Shown here piece after piece: positions 36,621 to 49,806 of a stretch of DNA of 64,000 nucleotides. Where the stretch lies: positions 222,133,517 to 222,197,516 of the forward strand of contig OY856188.1 in assembly GCA_963693315.1 (NCBI GenBank), in the 5' to 3' direction. The stretch is from Diogma glabrata (Eukaryota > Arthropoda > Insecta > Diptera > Cylindrotomidae). The notes under the pieces were generated by a model. The model was given only the letters and a program-made list of their open reading frames with translations, made no database searches and was not told the origin of the DNA. The position numbers and the translations under genes are program-made. Every line of letters starts with the position of its first letter. Positions within the stretch are counted from its first letter, which is position 1.

Positions 36621-37242
36621 TGTAAATTTTTTTGTAAGTTCTTGACAGTAAGCGGATATAAAATTCAATTCAATTCAAAAGGAAACTTTATTGGTTTAAG
36701 TATAGATTTTGGTTAAATGAATATATTTAGCTTTAGAAAGACAAAAGAACCCTTCTTGCAACTTTTTTTATTTTCCAGGCTAGATTAGAAATGTGGCGGA
36801 AGCATCGACAATGATAATGAACTCTGAATCTATTCGAGTATTTTGTCAGTTGTAATTAATGCTGGACCTGCTAGTGATGGTACTAACAGAAAGCAATCGG
36901 ACGACTGCGTGCCTGGCAAGGTTATATTCTGGCGAGCGTCAGCTTGTGTGTTCGAGAAGTAATTTCCCCCCAATTCAGCACAAACAATCAGATATGCACG
37001 AATTTGAGACTGTGTAAACCGATTAAGATAAGCGAAAACAAAGAGCTGTTACTCTGACAATCCCAACGGCATAAAAAAACAAGATTACCATTCTAACTAC
37101 AATTATTACATTTAGAAAATTAAGTTAAAGGTTTCACTCACCCTATTATGGTATCGTATCAAACCCCTCATGGCCAAATTGATTCGGCCGAGCATATTAA
37201 ATAACGAATAGAATTAATTATCACAAAACACAACAAAAAAAT
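36621..37242. other. Spacer, nothing recognised
   Basis: No gene, transposon end or repeat could be supported. Confidence 0.5.
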
Positions 37243-37445
37243 GTGGCGCCTCTGGTCCGGGTGATTTTTGCATAAAAACAATCAAAATCATCCTAACAAA
37301 TAGCAATACAAGTTGTGTATCAAAAAAATAATGCGCCTCTCCGGTCTGGGCGATTGTTGCATAAAAATAGTAATTCAAGTTGTATATCAAAAAATCCTCT
37401 GTTGCATAAGAATCATCAAACAGATATTAATACAAGTGATATATA
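37243..37445. repeat. Short imperfect direct repeats
   Basis: GCGCCTCTGGTCCGGGTGAT followed by TTGCATAAAAA and CAAGTTGTGTATCAAAAAA recurs as GCGCCTCTCCGGTCTGGGCG about 90 bases on, with a third partial copy. A 74-codon frame across it is not convincing. Confidence 0.6.
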
Positions 37446-40312
37446 ACAAAGCTTCGATAATAATAAAAAGTTATATTTGCAAAATTGTTATGATTTTTAT
37501 TACACAAATGATTAAAATTTATAATTATTTGTTTTAGATTTTTTTATCTTATTCTATTCGAATTTTCTTTTGACCTTAGCAAACGGAAGACAAATAAAAA
37601 AATATTGTCTATGCCTTTTATATAATTTCATCGTATTTTTTTCAAAATTTCCTTATTTCTGTTAAATTATCAGAGAAAAAAAAATTTAATATCGTTCTTG
37701 TTTTTTAAACAATGTTACAATCCATTGCGGTAGTGAGCACTCAGGCAAACACAACAAATAATCAATTACTTTTTTCATATTTGTATTTTCAACAAATCAA
37801 CGCCCAAAAATTGGTTTTACGATTATTTATCCCACTAATTTTTGATATTTAACAAAACAAACACATTTGCACTGATACAACAAAAAGGAAAAGCCAAACC
37901 AAACTAGAAAGTCACGTTTTAAAATGTTTCCTTATAATTAGCAAATTCAGTAAAATATATGTTTTAATCTACAGCTATCCGTAAATGCTAAACTGTGGAA
38001 TCTTTCCAATTAAATAGTCAACCACTGCTACCCGTTATAGAATAACTTTTTTTATTTACAACAACTAGTTTAAATCTTCTAATGGCGTTTTTACCAAATT
38101 TCGCTCACCAAATGACATAACAAACAATTAGCTTTCTTTTCCTTCGATTCACTCATTAAAATTTAATGAAACCAAGCCAACTTTTAAAAAATTATGATAC
38201 TCACTAACCCAACACTTGGCTGGGTATTTAATTCCGATCAACTGTCTTTCAAATACAAAATGTCCATGTACGAATAACAAAAACAAATTATGAATCAACA
38301 ACATATCAAAATGAGACAGCAATCGATTAAAATATTGCAAACAGGGTTGAAAAAGATATAAATAAAAAGGCACCGAAGATTCATATAAAAGATATTTTTT
38401 TAGATGATTTAATTTTCATGGGGACAACAGCTTCGTAGCACAGTACAAAAAGAATGGCCTTTTTTAATTAATATCTTGGTCAGAAATCCATTGAAAATTT
38501 TGGATACTCTTAAACATTTAGCAATTTACTTGCACTTTTAGAATTAAAAATAGAAACAACTTATCTTTAACATAATTAGTTCAGATTCATGATTAAAGGA
38601 GCTTCACATGAAAATAAACATTGTTAATGAATTGGAAAGTCTCATAACGAGTTGTTTTTATATCAAGGAGTTTCCTCTGCTTCGCTCCATACAAATTACA
38701 GAGCCCGAATTTTAAATTGTTTAATAAAAAAATGGAAAAGTCTATAAAAGAAAAAATAAATAAATGCTATGTACTAAAATATGAACAAAAACACCATAAA
38801 CATGAAAAGGAAACAAAAAGGATTTATTTTAAAATAATCAGTTGAATATCAATTTTACCAATGTATATATAGCTCAGTAGACTAGAATGTGAATTAACCA
38901 CAACCAAATAAAACGGAAACATGTACTCTAAGAAACATTTAAAACATTCAAATATTTCTAAACTTTGAAAAGAATAGGAAATGTTTTCTTAAATCAAGTT
39001 CCGTATTAAATCAAATAGTTATTTTTGCTAGTGAGTATCGTACCGATATACTAAAAATGACTGTATGTTTTGCCAAACATCAATTTACCAACACATTTGT
39101 ATATTCTATGACAAGATTGAGGTTAGGTTTATTTCCGAAATATTAAGATATATTTTTGCTCTTTGATTTTATATTCTCTCACCCATTTAAATTGCTCATT
39201 CCATTTACATTGATTCGTTACATTTATAAACTAAAATAAAATCTAACTCGACATCTAACAATTTAATTTGATTAAAACAGAAAATGGAATATTTTTTAAA
39301 GATAAGTTAAACAAAACGGATATTGTAAAGATGTTCGTTTATTTTGCGCTGGAAAACATGAAAATTTTATAAACATTCATTTTAATTAAAGGGCAAAAAA
39401 ATATGTTGCTCAATTTTGTAGCTACAATTTTCCGGATTTTTTTCATTTTTTTAATAACTGTTTGTTTGCGATTACTTGTAATTGATTAGTTTTTAATTGA
39501 ATCATCTGTGATATTAATTGAAATTTATATATGGTAACAACTGTTTTATTACTGTTTCGAAAAGATTGTTAATCGATTTCATGATGTTTTATAAAAATAT
39601 AGGGGCAATACATACGTATCTAAGCAACTTGGTAATCAGTTAACAAATGCCTACAGGATATCAGCAGCCTATAGTCAGGAAATGTTGTGACAACAGTGTT
39701 TGTTGTTTCTTATTGGTTAAATTTTAGAGTATGCACTGTTTATATGACTTTAAAATACTGTAAATACTTTAAAATACTGTTATTCATAATTAATTACCAT
39801 TGGTCTAGTTTTAATTACAAAGCTGTTTATATGTTAGATGTCAAAACAAAAACATCAATTTCCCCTACAGTATCCGATAAATTTAATCAAAGCAATAAAT
39901 AACAAAAGGCTAAAATGTATCCATCAAATATACTCAACAACTATAAAATAATCATAAAAATGGTTCAAACGATTGAAAATCAGAAACTCAATGTTACGAT
40001 TAATTTCACCTCTAATTTATTACACCTCTTTTCAAGTTCATTATTTATCATACATGAAATTTTGCAGTATTAGCTTGATGTTTTTATTGTGATATATTGC
40101 CTTTACTTATTCAATTTGTAGGTGATTTTCAAAATAAAGATTTCAATATACATAAGTTGAAAAATTATGTAATAGAAAATCAAAATAAAAAAAATTGATT
40201 CATGAAGAAGCTAAGTCCATCATGAAAAAATGTTTCTTAGTTATATTAACGTTTTACAATTCAATCAATTTTAGTAGTATAGTATATGCGTAGTATAGTA
40301 TATCATGTCCGA
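37446..40312. other. AT-rich spacer, nothing recognised
   Basis: Nearly 3 kb with only short chance reading frames. I see no transposon end, conserved domain or tandem repeat. Confidence 0.5.
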
Positions 40313-41792
40313 GTTAGGGCTTGTAAATCGGATAAAACCGAAACCGGTTACCCGTTTTTGCTGATTTTTACTAAACCGTCTAAAACCCGGGTTTTGCTGT
40401 GAAAACCGGGTTTTTCTGTAGCATCGAAAGTTCAATTTATTGTTTATTCTAGAAAGTTTTTCGTATTCTGGATGCAATAGAGTATTGATTCTTTAATTAA
40501 AGTCGTATAGAAATAGATCGCATTTCTGTATAAAAATATTCGTAGCCGATACAGTATAGTTGTTAACATCGTAAACGTTGCCCAAATACAATGTGGAAAA
40601 CTTCAATACCTTCGCTTGCGGATTTACCGTTTGTAACTTTATTTTAGTTGTTTATATTAAATTCTTAGGTATACACTTTTCAAGAAAGTATTCTAACATA
40701 ATATTTTTATCAACAATCTGACCTTTTCTCTGCAGTCTTTTATCGGAAGAAATTTTCCAAACATTTTGCAATTTATGTTTTGATTTTGGGGTAGTAGATT
40801 TTTTTTAGTTTTCATTGCTGTTTTCATTATACTTTATATTTTTATTTCGTTTTTCATGACTTAATTAACTTATTTCAATAAAATGTTAGGCTGATTTAAG
40901 CGTTTGTTTTTTTTTATTTTCAATGAAGGAATAAATACTTGATTTTAAACTTTTAGTAACATTCAAGGTTAATTAAATTTCACTTTAAAAAACTGTTTTA
41001 ATTAATTCCAATGAAGTATGCAAACAAATATGTACAACTCGTTAGAAAACAGATATTTCCGTACTAGGTGTACATCATATCATCACACCTCATCCGGCAA
41101 AATCTTTCTTTTCTAAACGCAATAATAAATTTCTTCTGTTTTTCGTGCAGAATTAAATATTATCAATATTGTTTTAGTATCAAATCAAGTATCAATTTTT
41201 ATTAGAAAAATAGTTCTTACTCTTAAATCTTATATTTTAGAGAGCATTCACGAAGGTGAAGTCGAACCAATTACATCCGCATCTGTAATTCTTTGTTGTA
41301 ACAACCATACAACATTCAATTTCTGCGGTATTGCATGGTTCTAACGACTGTGTAAACCATAGCAATTTTAAGTATAGTCCAAAAAGAAATGAAAATGTTT
41401 TGCGTTACTTAGGAAAAAACCATAAAAATCAATAACTTATTCAATGCTCTGGCATCAATTCAACCCAGTTCAACAGACAGTGAGAGTCTTTTTGATCGCA
41501 GGTAGTTTCTGTACTAGATTACGTTCATCTGTGAAATTTGACCTGTTGAGCGCATTAATTTTTCTTAAATATTATTTTATTAAAAAAAAAAAACTATAAG
41601 TTAAGTTTCGTTTCTATTTTTTCCATACTGCATAATGAATTTTAACATGTTATTTTTTATTTTTTTTATAATATATTTACAATTTTACTCAAGATTTTTA
41701 AATAACCAAAAACCCGGTTACCCGGTTTTTTATTTTATTAAAAACCGAAAACCGGTTTTTAAAATTAACCGGGTTTTTACATGCCCTACTGA
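40313..41792. mobile_element. hAT-like non-autonomous element with CCGG-rich inverted ends
   Basis: The left end TAGGGCTTGTAAAT and the right end TTTACATGCCCTA are inverted relatives. Both sub-ends hold repeated ACCCGGTT/AACCGGGTT motifs in inverted orientation (40340-40415 and 41710-41780). This end structure is common in hAT elements. The interior is AT-rich and I find no transposase. A clean 8-bp target duplication could not be shown. Reading frames at both ends merely cross the inverted repeats. Confidence 0.55.
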
Positions 41793-43210
41793 GTGGAGTC
41801 CGGCCGGAAACACCAGTCTATAAAAACAAATAACGGAATATTGTGATAACTATTTAGATATTACTGCGTTGAGTGGAGGAGGTAGATTTTAATATAGAGG
41901 TTGGCTGTTAGTGGCGTTGAATTTTCCAGGAGATGAATATGATGATACGAGATGTTGTTGGAGATGTTGTATCCAATATAATGAGTTACTTTGTATGCGT
42001 TGATTAAGCTGAATCTTCATTATGATTTAACAATCATAATGTCCACGTAAAGTAAACACAAAAGCCAGCAGATAAAATGTTGTTGTATCAACCATATAAT
42101 AAATTAAATTTATTTCCCAAAATCTTTAGGTACAGTAGCTTCCACATGCACTAATGGTCTTGAACCATCATTAAGCAGCACGTATATAAATTAGATTCCC
42201 TCAATACACAATAACATTTCAGAGTTTAATTGTATTTATACGAAATAGCTTATATACAAGTTACATGAAATTTGCTTATTGTATTTATAAAATTGATGGC
42301 GATTCGATGCAATATAATTTATATAAAGAATGACATTTTTAATTTAACACGAAAAAAAAAAGAATTTAAAACTATTTTGAAAAAATAAAATCCGAATAAT
42401 AAAAAAATATTTTTTTTTAATAAATGTTAACGAAATCATCGCCTGCTAAACTTTAAATTCTTTTGAGAAATGATTTTAGTTTTGATGTTCGCCACAACTA
42501 CAATAATTAAAACTAATAAATTATCTATCGCATATCGATAAAAAAGGAGCAAAGTTTAAGCAATTGAATAGGTAATGCAATCGACTACTATAAATCACCG
42601 TCAACTACTAGAACCTTTGCATTAGCAAATATGTAAACGAGAAAAGGGCCTTGGTTTAAAGAAAAAAGTATATCGTGACTAAACTGTTAATATCCATACT
42701 AAAAGATCACTTTGTTTCGGTCACTTGTAACGTTCTTCGGGAAACACCCGAATAGAATGGTTGAATCAAAATCCATTTTTCCTTTTTTTAATAATTTACA
42801 AATCTATTTCTTTTTTTTAATAATTTAAACCGATTAAAACAAAGGCTAAGTTTATATAATTGTTAGGTTATAAGTTAAATAGTCGTCAAAACTCATTTTT
42901 TCTATGTTAACGTCTCCAACGAACACTGGATTCTTTTCTGAATGAACGGAGATTTATAAATGAACAAATTGGGTGGTGATCAGACTTTTTGCTATAATTG
43001 AAAAACTTTGCGAAATCGATGAAGACTCACTGAAGTAAAAAGACCAAGGAAATCTAAGGGAATTTGTGGTGCAACACAGATAAACGTATTTGAAGAACCT
43101 TTAGCGTGTGGGAGAATTCAATAGCTATTGAAAATGTCACCTGTTAAATTGTGTGGAATGTTTCGACCATCAACAATAATAGACAAAGGAACACAATATC
43201 ATAAACGTAA
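41793..43210. other. AT-rich spacer, nothing recognised
   Basis: No gene or repeat supported. Confidence 0.5.
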
Positions 43211-43320
43211 ACAATACAACCGATTGATCAAAAGCTTGGTGAAACCATATAGGCGAATTATACAAAACATCCAATATTCAAACCTAATTAATACAACCGA
43301 TTGGATAAAAGCTTGGTGAA
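43211..43320. repeat. 76-bp direct duplication
   Basis: ATACAACCGATTGATCAAAA near 43215 recurs as ATACAACCGATTGGATAAAA near 43291, each followed by GCTTGGTGAAAC. It lies at the 5' edge of the LINE fragment. Confidence 0.7.
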
Positions 43321-44356
43321 ACAATAATGGGCTTTTAATAAATTGTAAAAAAACTCAGGCGATCTGTATTTCTAAGCGAATGAATAATTCTGACCTGCCC
43401 TCTTTGTTTTTACAGGGTGAAGTTGTTAATTATTTGAATAAGGTTAAAAATCTTGGTTTATATGTTAATAGAAATCTTAATTGGAATGATAATGTATCAA
43501 GTATCTGTTGTAAGGTATATGGGTCGCTTGCACAACTAAGAGTGGTAAAGTCTCTTCTCTCTAAAGATATTAAACTTAAACTTATTAAAGCTCTGATTGT
43601 TCCACTCTTTACGTATGCTGATATTATATTTTATAATTTAGATTACTTATCCAAAATTAAGCTACAAACTGCGTTTAATGCATGTATTAGATTTGTTCAT
43701 AATCTAAAACTTTATGACCATATCTCTAAATTTTCATCATCTATTCTGGGGTGTCCATTGTTCACTTATTACAATTTCCGAGTTCTTATGTTCACAAAAA
43801 AATTATTAGTCACCAATACACCTAGCTATGTTCGTAATAGATTTAAATTTAGAAGATCAACCAGGACCAGAAATTTAAATATTCCACCGTTCAATGGTAC
43901 TACACTTAAAAGAAATTATTTTGTAGATGGTGTCGTGCTCTGGAATCAACTTCCGCACAGTATGAAGCAGCCATGTAGCATTAACGATTTTAAGAAGTCT
44001 TGTAAGATTTATCTAAATATATCTTAAATGCCAATTTAAATTTTAAATGTTCAGCGAAGTAATTTTTGTATTTTTTTTTTATTGAATGTAATAATAATTT
44101 TATTGAATGTGATGTATAGTAATGAAATTGTAATAGTATAATTAATGATAAATATTCTATGAATACATTAATTCTATTTAATAAACTTTAGTAATATGTA
44201 CAAACATAAGCTTTGAAAAGGTTAATGTGTTGTATATCCTGCGTCTTTTTTTTAAAGCTATAGGATGTAGTTATAAGGATGTTAATAACCTTAATTGTGT
44301 TTGATTCTTATATGCTAATGTAAATAAAATAAAATAAAATAAAATAAAATAAATAT
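43300..44356 (+). pseudogene. CR1/Jockey-superfamily LINE, 3' part of RT, with (TAAAA)n tail
   Basis: The C-terminal portion of a non-LTR RT is read at 43320-44027: GLLINCKKTQAI, KVKNLGLYVNRNLNWND (thumb start), LFTYADIIFYNL, TRTRNLNIPPFN, VLWNQLPHSM. An in-frame TGA at 43317-43319 interrupts the 5' side (DWIKAW). The palm with the catalytic Asp residues is absent, as expected of a 5'-truncated insertion. About 300 bp of 3' untranslated region ends in (TAAAA)n at about 44324-44355, a microsatellite tail typical of CR1/L2-type LINEs. The exact clade is not resolved. Confidence 0.8.
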
Positions 44357-44372
44357 GAATGAGAAAACAACA

Positions 44373-45168
44373 ACAATAATTAGTAAAACAACGTCTTTTT
44401 TCACTTCAAAAACTTTATTTATTTTAACACCGAATATTTTCTTTCTCTAAGAGACCTTCTTCTTGGGTTAATTGTTTTCTAAACTAAACTAAACTAAACA
44501 CAATGATCTATTTATATACAAATACAAAGCTATGGATCTTAAAGTAATTAAAGTTAGTGGGTTTTTCCCATTGACAAGGATCGTGAATATGAAATTTAAC
44601 AATTATATTATAAACAAATGAAGGCGTAACAGAGAAACAAAAAAAAAATTATTATTTAATTATAAGTGATTTTATGAATGAAGTGTTTTATGACGGTTTT
44701 TAATTTTAAAAAGGGGGCTGTAAACTGGACCTCTGTCGTTGTTGATTAAATCTTCTTCGTTTTCTTGTTGGATGTTGGAAAACGAAGAAGATTTAATCAA
44801 CAACGACAGAGGTCCAGTTTACAGCCCCCTTTTTAAAATTAAAAACCGTCATAAAACACTTCATTCATAAAATCACTTATAATTAAATTATAATTTTTTT
44901 TTGTTTCTCTGTTACTCCTTCATTTGTTTATAATATAATTGTTAAATTTCATATTCACGATCCTTGTCAATGGGAAAAACCCACTAACTTTAATTACTTT
45001 AAGATCCATAGCTTTGTATTTGTATATAAATAGATCATTGTGTTTAGTTTAGTTTAGCTTAGAAAACAATTAACCCAAGAAGAAGGTCTCTTAGAGACAG
45101 AAAATATTCGGTGTTAAAATAAATAAAGTTTTTGAAGTGAAAAAAGACGTTGTTTTACTAATTATTAT
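44373..45168. repeat. 0.8-kb near-perfect palindrome
   Basis: Two arms of about 380-390 bp are nearly identical reverse complements around an 11-base centre near 44768-44779. The right arm contains TATATAAATAG, then a GGTCTCTTAGAGAC stem, GAAAATATTC and AAATAAATAAAG, i.e. a TATA-like box and poly-A-like signals. The AAGAAGAAG-stem-GAAAATAT layout resembles the PLE-tail motif seen at 34672-34720 and 53117-53150. No coding. Confidence 0.9.
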
Positions 45169-45386
45169 TATAATCGCTTCAAGTAGTTCAAACAAAAATT
45201 ATTTAATTTTTGAGAAAACAACATTTAGGCGAAATATCTATATAAAAAAATATTCAACATACAGTTGAACGGTCACACCACAGTTCAGAGGAGAAATAAT
45301 TGTAAAAGAAAATGTTAATTGGGGAAATTGTGAAAACCTGTTTGATGAACAAAATGCTATATAAACAGAAATTTATCGTACTTCGG

Positions 45387-45575
45387 CCTATTCTATTTGT
45401 ATCTACTATTCTGTTTGGATCAGCTATTCTGTTTGGATCACCTATTCTGTTTGGATCAGCTATTCTGTTTGGATCAGCTATTCTATTTGGATCTACTATT
45501 TTATTTGGATCTACTATTCAATTTGGATCTTCTACTCTATTCTATTTGGATCTGCTGTTCAATTTGGATCTTCTC
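45387..45575. repeat. 18-bp minisatellite
   Basis: About ten units of the form CTATTCTGTTTGGATCAG, with drift towards TATTTGGATCTA at the right. Because 18 is divisible by three, two frames stay open (110 and 86 codons; repeats such as ILFGSA). I do not accept either as a gene: there is no bias between frames and no homology. Confidence 0.9.
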
Positions 45576-46042
45576 TTCTACGTCGATCTTTGTTGGAGTT
45601 TTTTCAAGAGGCAAAAAGGCAACGTCACATCACACAAATAATCCAGGACATTAACACAGGAATAAAATTTGAGTATAACTTTTAATTACATATTTATTTA
45701 TTTTTTGTTGTGTAATAGATTTTTTTTGTTGTTTAAATTATTAAAGCTAGTGTTAAGTTAAGGCTTTTTGAATAATTAACTGTTTGACTAATGATCAATA
45801 TAATGAATATAGTTTTTTCTTTTCTGTTATGTTCATATAAATCAACATTTATTTATTTAGCGTATGGTTTTTTTTGTGACACATTAAAAATTAAACTTAA
45901 AAATAGGTAGACTCTTCTATGAAATCTACCTAAAACAAAACATGGATACACATTAAATGATTTTACAATCGATTTGATTGCGCGTCTTTTAAGTAAAAAT
46001 TAAAAAGTAAAATATTCGAGCATTGGGCAGTACATTTGAACA
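45576..46042. other. Spacer with an element-A-like hairpin
   Basis: AGGTAGACTCTTCTATG followed by AAATCTACCTAAAACAAAAC near 45905-45940 resembles the right-end hairpin of element A. No gene supported. Confidence 0.5.
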
Positions 46043-47500
46043 TTAGATGTTTACATCGAGCGAGTCTATCCATGCTACTACATCGGGAGTTGCCAAATGG
46101 ATGTCTGAGATGTTTCCATTGTAACGTCGAATTGGACACACAGTTGCAATGTGTTTTATAGTTTGTTGTGGAGCGCCGCAGTCACACTCAGGGGACTCTG
46201 AAATGCCCCACTTGTAGAAAGAATCAGCACAACGTCCATGGTTTGTTCTTATTCGGTTTAATGTAGTCCAGGTATGACGTGGCAAATCGAAACCAGGTTG
46301 GGTAGAAGTCGTGTTAGTAATAGAAAGGCCAGTTGTGTTGTAATGTTGCCAGGAGGTGTCCCAAGCATCCAAGATATTAAAATCAGTTGCCAGCAGGCTG
46401 CTGGCAGTTTCATGTGGAGGCTTTCTTGACTTCAATCGACAACGAGTGTGGTCACCGTAATATTCGTGCAAGGGTAACGCGATGTTGTTGGTTACCTTTT
46501 TATGTTCACGCATGAGAGAATGCGAGCGTCTGAGTGCAGGTGGAGCGATATTGCTTAACACAGGGAGCCAAGGTAAAGGGGTGGATCTGATAGTACCACT
46601 TATAGTACGCATCGTGGCATGCAGCTGGCAGTCAACTTTTTGAGTATGTGTGCTATTCAACCAGACTGGTGCGCCATACTCAGCCACTGAGTAAACCAGA
46701 CTTAGAGCAGTTGTTCGGAGGGTAGCTGGAGTAGCACCCCATGTAGAGCCTGCCAGTTTGTGCAATATATTGTTTCTCGTTTTAAGTTTTTGTGACGTAT
46801 TTTCTAGGTGGAGTTTAAAAGAAAGAGTTCTATCGAGAGTAATGCCCAGGTACTTTGGCTGTTGATTGTATTTAATGACAGTGCCGTTAAATAACACTGA
46901 TAGTTCGTGTTTTGCCAGTTTGTTGTTTAAATGGAAACAGGAGCTCACGGTTTTACTTAGATTGGGAAATAAGCTCCACTTTCGAAAATAGTCATTCATT
47001 ATCGCTAGGTCAGTTGAGAGCAAATCCTCCAAAACACCCATGTCTTTGTTTTGAGTGGCCAGGGTCTAATCATCAGCGTAACCAAATTTCTTTGATGTTC
47101 TGTCAGGAATGTCATGAATGTACAGATTAAAACGTAATGGCGCCAGGACGGAACCCTGTAGTAAACGGTTGTGCAAGCATTTTAGACCTACTACAGGAAT
47201 TATTTAGATGAACTTTGAACACACGATTACTCAGCATGTTGTTAATTAAACGCGAGATGGTGCTACAAGGTATTGCATTGAACAGCTTATATATAATCCC
47301 AATTCGCCAGACCGTGTCATATGCTGCAGTAAGATCGATGAATACTGCGCCTGTTTTTAGTTGTTTTTGATACCCAGCTTCGATATAGGATGTTAGAGCG
47401 AGCAGTTGGTCAGTGCAACTGCGATTGGGACGAAAACCAGCTTGTTCAACTGGGATCTGGTCATTCAATATCGGTGCGACACGATTGTATATGAGCCGTT
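46043..47500 (-). pseudogene. LINE reverse transcriptase core and C-terminal domain
   Basis: From 47468 the frame has EQAGFRPNRSC and AVFIDLTAAYDTVWR (palm A Asp). A frameshift follows in the segment before QGSVLAPLRFN. KFGYADD then appears, immediately followed by a TAG at about 47068-47070. The frame resumes at 47041 with thumb motifs YLGITLDRTLSFKLH and GSTWGATPATLRTTAL, AEYGAPVW, then NRIRTNHGRCADSFYKWG and CDCGAPQQTIKHIATVCP, ending at 46043. The conserved YRPISLL segment is missing at the 47500 junction, so part of the fingers is deleted. Inactive. Confidence 0.85.
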
Positions 47501-48997
47501 CTAGCTTAAGTTACTTGGCTTAAGTATCGCTATCACTTTCGTAGTCTTAAAATATTTTGGTAGATTGCCGGTTTCTAGGACATTCGAGAAAAATTTAGTT
47601 AGCCACTGTTTTACATTTTTTCCAGCATTTTTAAGAAATTCTGGAAAAATGCCATCGTAGCCAGCTGCTTTTCCGTTTTTTGTTTGGGACAGAGATGATT
47701 CTAGTTCCTCGCTACTAAAAGAGTTCGAATACTTCGATGGAGACGAGCAATTGCGCTTCATTTCTCTTAATTTGCGTTTAATTGTTCTCTTATGAAGGCG
47801 ATTAATAGAAGAACGAGACATATTTACTATGTGATTTGCGATGTCCTCTGGATTTATTTCATTGTTAGCACGAGTAATTGAGTTTGAGCCACCCAGTTTC
47901 CGAAGGAGACTCCATGCTTCTCTGCTTGAATGGGAAAAATCAATGTTTTCAACAGCGTTAATCCACTTTTGTTTTCTCGCGGCGTCCAGTGAGTATATTA
48001 AGTCATCAGCCACGTCTGCCTCACCACTACTAAGGTACTCCTCATATAATATATCGCTCTCTTTACTCCAGCCAGGAATATATTCTTCACGAAAACCTCT
48101 TGGGATGCATTTCTTTGCAGTTGAGATAATGGCTCCAACAAATCTATCGTAATTTTTAGGAATGGGTTGGATCCAGCGAATCACTGCATCCAACTTCAAT
48201 CTATATTTATCCCAGTCAGCTTTGTTAAAATTCCATCTAGGTTGAGGAGTAGAGTTAACGATTGGAATTTGGATTCCTACCTCAAGAATTACTGGACGAT
48301 GTTGAGAGCGTGGAAAACCTTGTAAGACAGCCCTAGATATTGGAATAGGGTTAAGTTGTTCGTTTTTTGTGGAAAAACAGAGGTCGGGATTGTAATCGCT
48401 TCGCCATCTTGCAGATCTAAAGGTTTTCAAATCTTTCGCATCATATACCAGGAACATGTTGTTATCATCCGCCCAGTCGGTCAGTTGCACGCCATTGGTA
48501 TTATTATTTGAGTAGGACCACTGAGTGTGATGGTTATTGAAGTCACCAGCATATATTGCTGGGTGATGAAATAATGGTAGAGTAGCAGCTGGCCATCCTG
48601 TATTTGGAGGCTTGTATACGTTTACAATTTTCGTGTCCGATATATCAACAACAATAAGATGTATATCGTTGTCCGTCTGTGTAAGTACGTGCGTGCAGTT
48701 CAGGATTTCTGACTTAATATACGTGGCAGATCCATATGATTGATGGTAAATAGCACTAATTAATTTGTAACCAACAATGTTTCCTCTAGAGGTAAGTTGC
48801 GCTTCATCTGCTGCATGCGTTTCTTGCAGAATTATAACGTCGATGTCGTAATTTTTTAATAATCTTTGTAAATGTTCAGTTTTTGACCTGCTTATGCCTT
48901 CAATGTTCAACTGCAAAATACGGACTGAAGGTCCAATATTTTTTGTCTTATGGCGCTGAAAAGTACCGTTGTTTTTGTGATTTTGATTTTGGTTCAT
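47501..48997 (-). pseudogene. LINE endonuclease plus RT N-terminal part
   Basis: A 498-codon frame from an ATG at 48997. The endonuclease motifs look complete: LNIEG (Asn31), LQETH (Glu59), GDFN (151-154), YNPDL (Asp205) and SQHRP (His233). RT begins after about residue 330, with NGKAAGYDGIFPEFLK and IAILKPSNL at the end. The frame then stops where sequence is deleted. In active relatives the endonuclease nicks target DNA for primed reverse transcription. The endonuclease half is the best preserved non-LTR domain in the window. Confidence 0.87.
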
Positions 48998-49255
48998 ATT
49001 TTATTTTTTTTTGTATCACAGCCAAGAGTTCGAAATGAAATGTTTGGCTACCAAGTTGAAATAGACTATTTGCGTAGCCCAGGGTGCAGCACGAGGAGCT
49101 TATCTATTTCACACAGCCCAAAAAATGAACATTAAAATTTATTCTATAAAAGTTTGAAATAATTATGATTAAATTAATAAAATATATAAATGTCATGTTA
49201 TAAAGAATTTCTTGTGTAATTGGTTTTTTTATTGGTGTTAATAATTTTTGTGCAG
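48998..49255. other. LINE 5' flank, nothing further recognised
   Basis: Sequence upstream (minus-strand sense) of the LINE start. Contains no ORF1-like frame. Confidence 0.45.
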
Positions 49256-49806
49256 TATAGTGTCAGTTATTAAAGAAAAAAAGAAAGAATATAAATTTGT
49301 TAAGAGGGGATAAAGCTGCATTTACGAAAGTAACATTAAACAAAGGCCCGATCCCCAAAACTTTTAAGCGTGGCGGCAAAGGTTCGTTACACACTTTAGA
49401 AAGATAGATAGAGTAAAGATAGTAGAGAGCTAAAATAACCTTAACAACCAATTATGGAGAACTGGGGCCATTACTCAGCTGCAAATATGCAAGATGGTAT
49501 CAAAGAGTCTTCTCATGACTACTCCTTGAGATGAATATGGGTAGTCGTGTCTTTTGAGTTTTTCAATAAAGATTATAAGTAAATCCAAAGTGAATTATAT
49601 GTAAATGAAACACATAAATTGAACAATTTATATCATATTTATTATACTTGAATTATAATGTGCAGCAAGCTAAATCTTCTATGCAACTGCGTTGTTGTTT
49701 TATACTCTACATTCTCATTGCAAATTAATAAAAGCACAGTTATAAATATTAATTATTATATACGAGAAAAATGGTAAATGTAAAACTTATATATATGTAT
49801 CGTACA
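49256..49806 (-). mobile_element. Putative 3' LTR of the gypsy element
   Basis: On the minus strand a polypurine tract AAAAAGGGAGA (49807-49817) is directly followed by TGTACGATACATATATATAA, the expected PPT-LTR junction with a TG start. Within it are AGAGTATAAAACAAC, a TATA-like box, and AATAAA. The far boundary is uncertain, perhaps near ACTGCACA at about 49250. A second LTR for comparison was not found because the 5' side of the element is missing. Confidence 0.5.

Larger units (their letters stand above)
46043..48997 (-). mobile_element. Jockey/LOA-type non-LTR retrotransposon, degenerate
   Basis: Minus-strand order: endonuclease, RT palm, thumb and a Cys-His C-terminal motif. The reading frame is broken by a deletion near 47500, a frameshift near 47150 and a stop after the catalytic YADD. 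No ORF1 and no clear poly-A tail were found. The C-terminal block (NHGRCADSFYKWG, then CDC...H...C) places it in the large I/Jockey/LOA assemblage; finer placement is not possible by eye. Confidence 0.85.

Noticed and set aside
40313..41792. Clean 8-bp target duplication for the CCGG-rich element
   Set aside because: Flanks GTCCGAGT and CTGAGTGG are similar in part but do not align as equal 8-mers, so the duplication is not claimed.
44700..45168. LTR of a retrotransposon in the palindrome arm
   Set aside because: A TATA-like box, AATAAA and a purine run are present, but no primer-binding site, no internal coding region and no paired direct LTR were found.
45312..45641. 110-codon frame with ILFGSA repeats
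   Set aside because: Two frames are open through the same 18-bp minisatellite, so openness follows from unit length; no conserved domain.
48950..49135. Plus-strand frame with a hydrophobic start opposite the LINE 5' end
   Set aside because: It overlaps the start of the LINE frame on the other strand and is a shadow of it.
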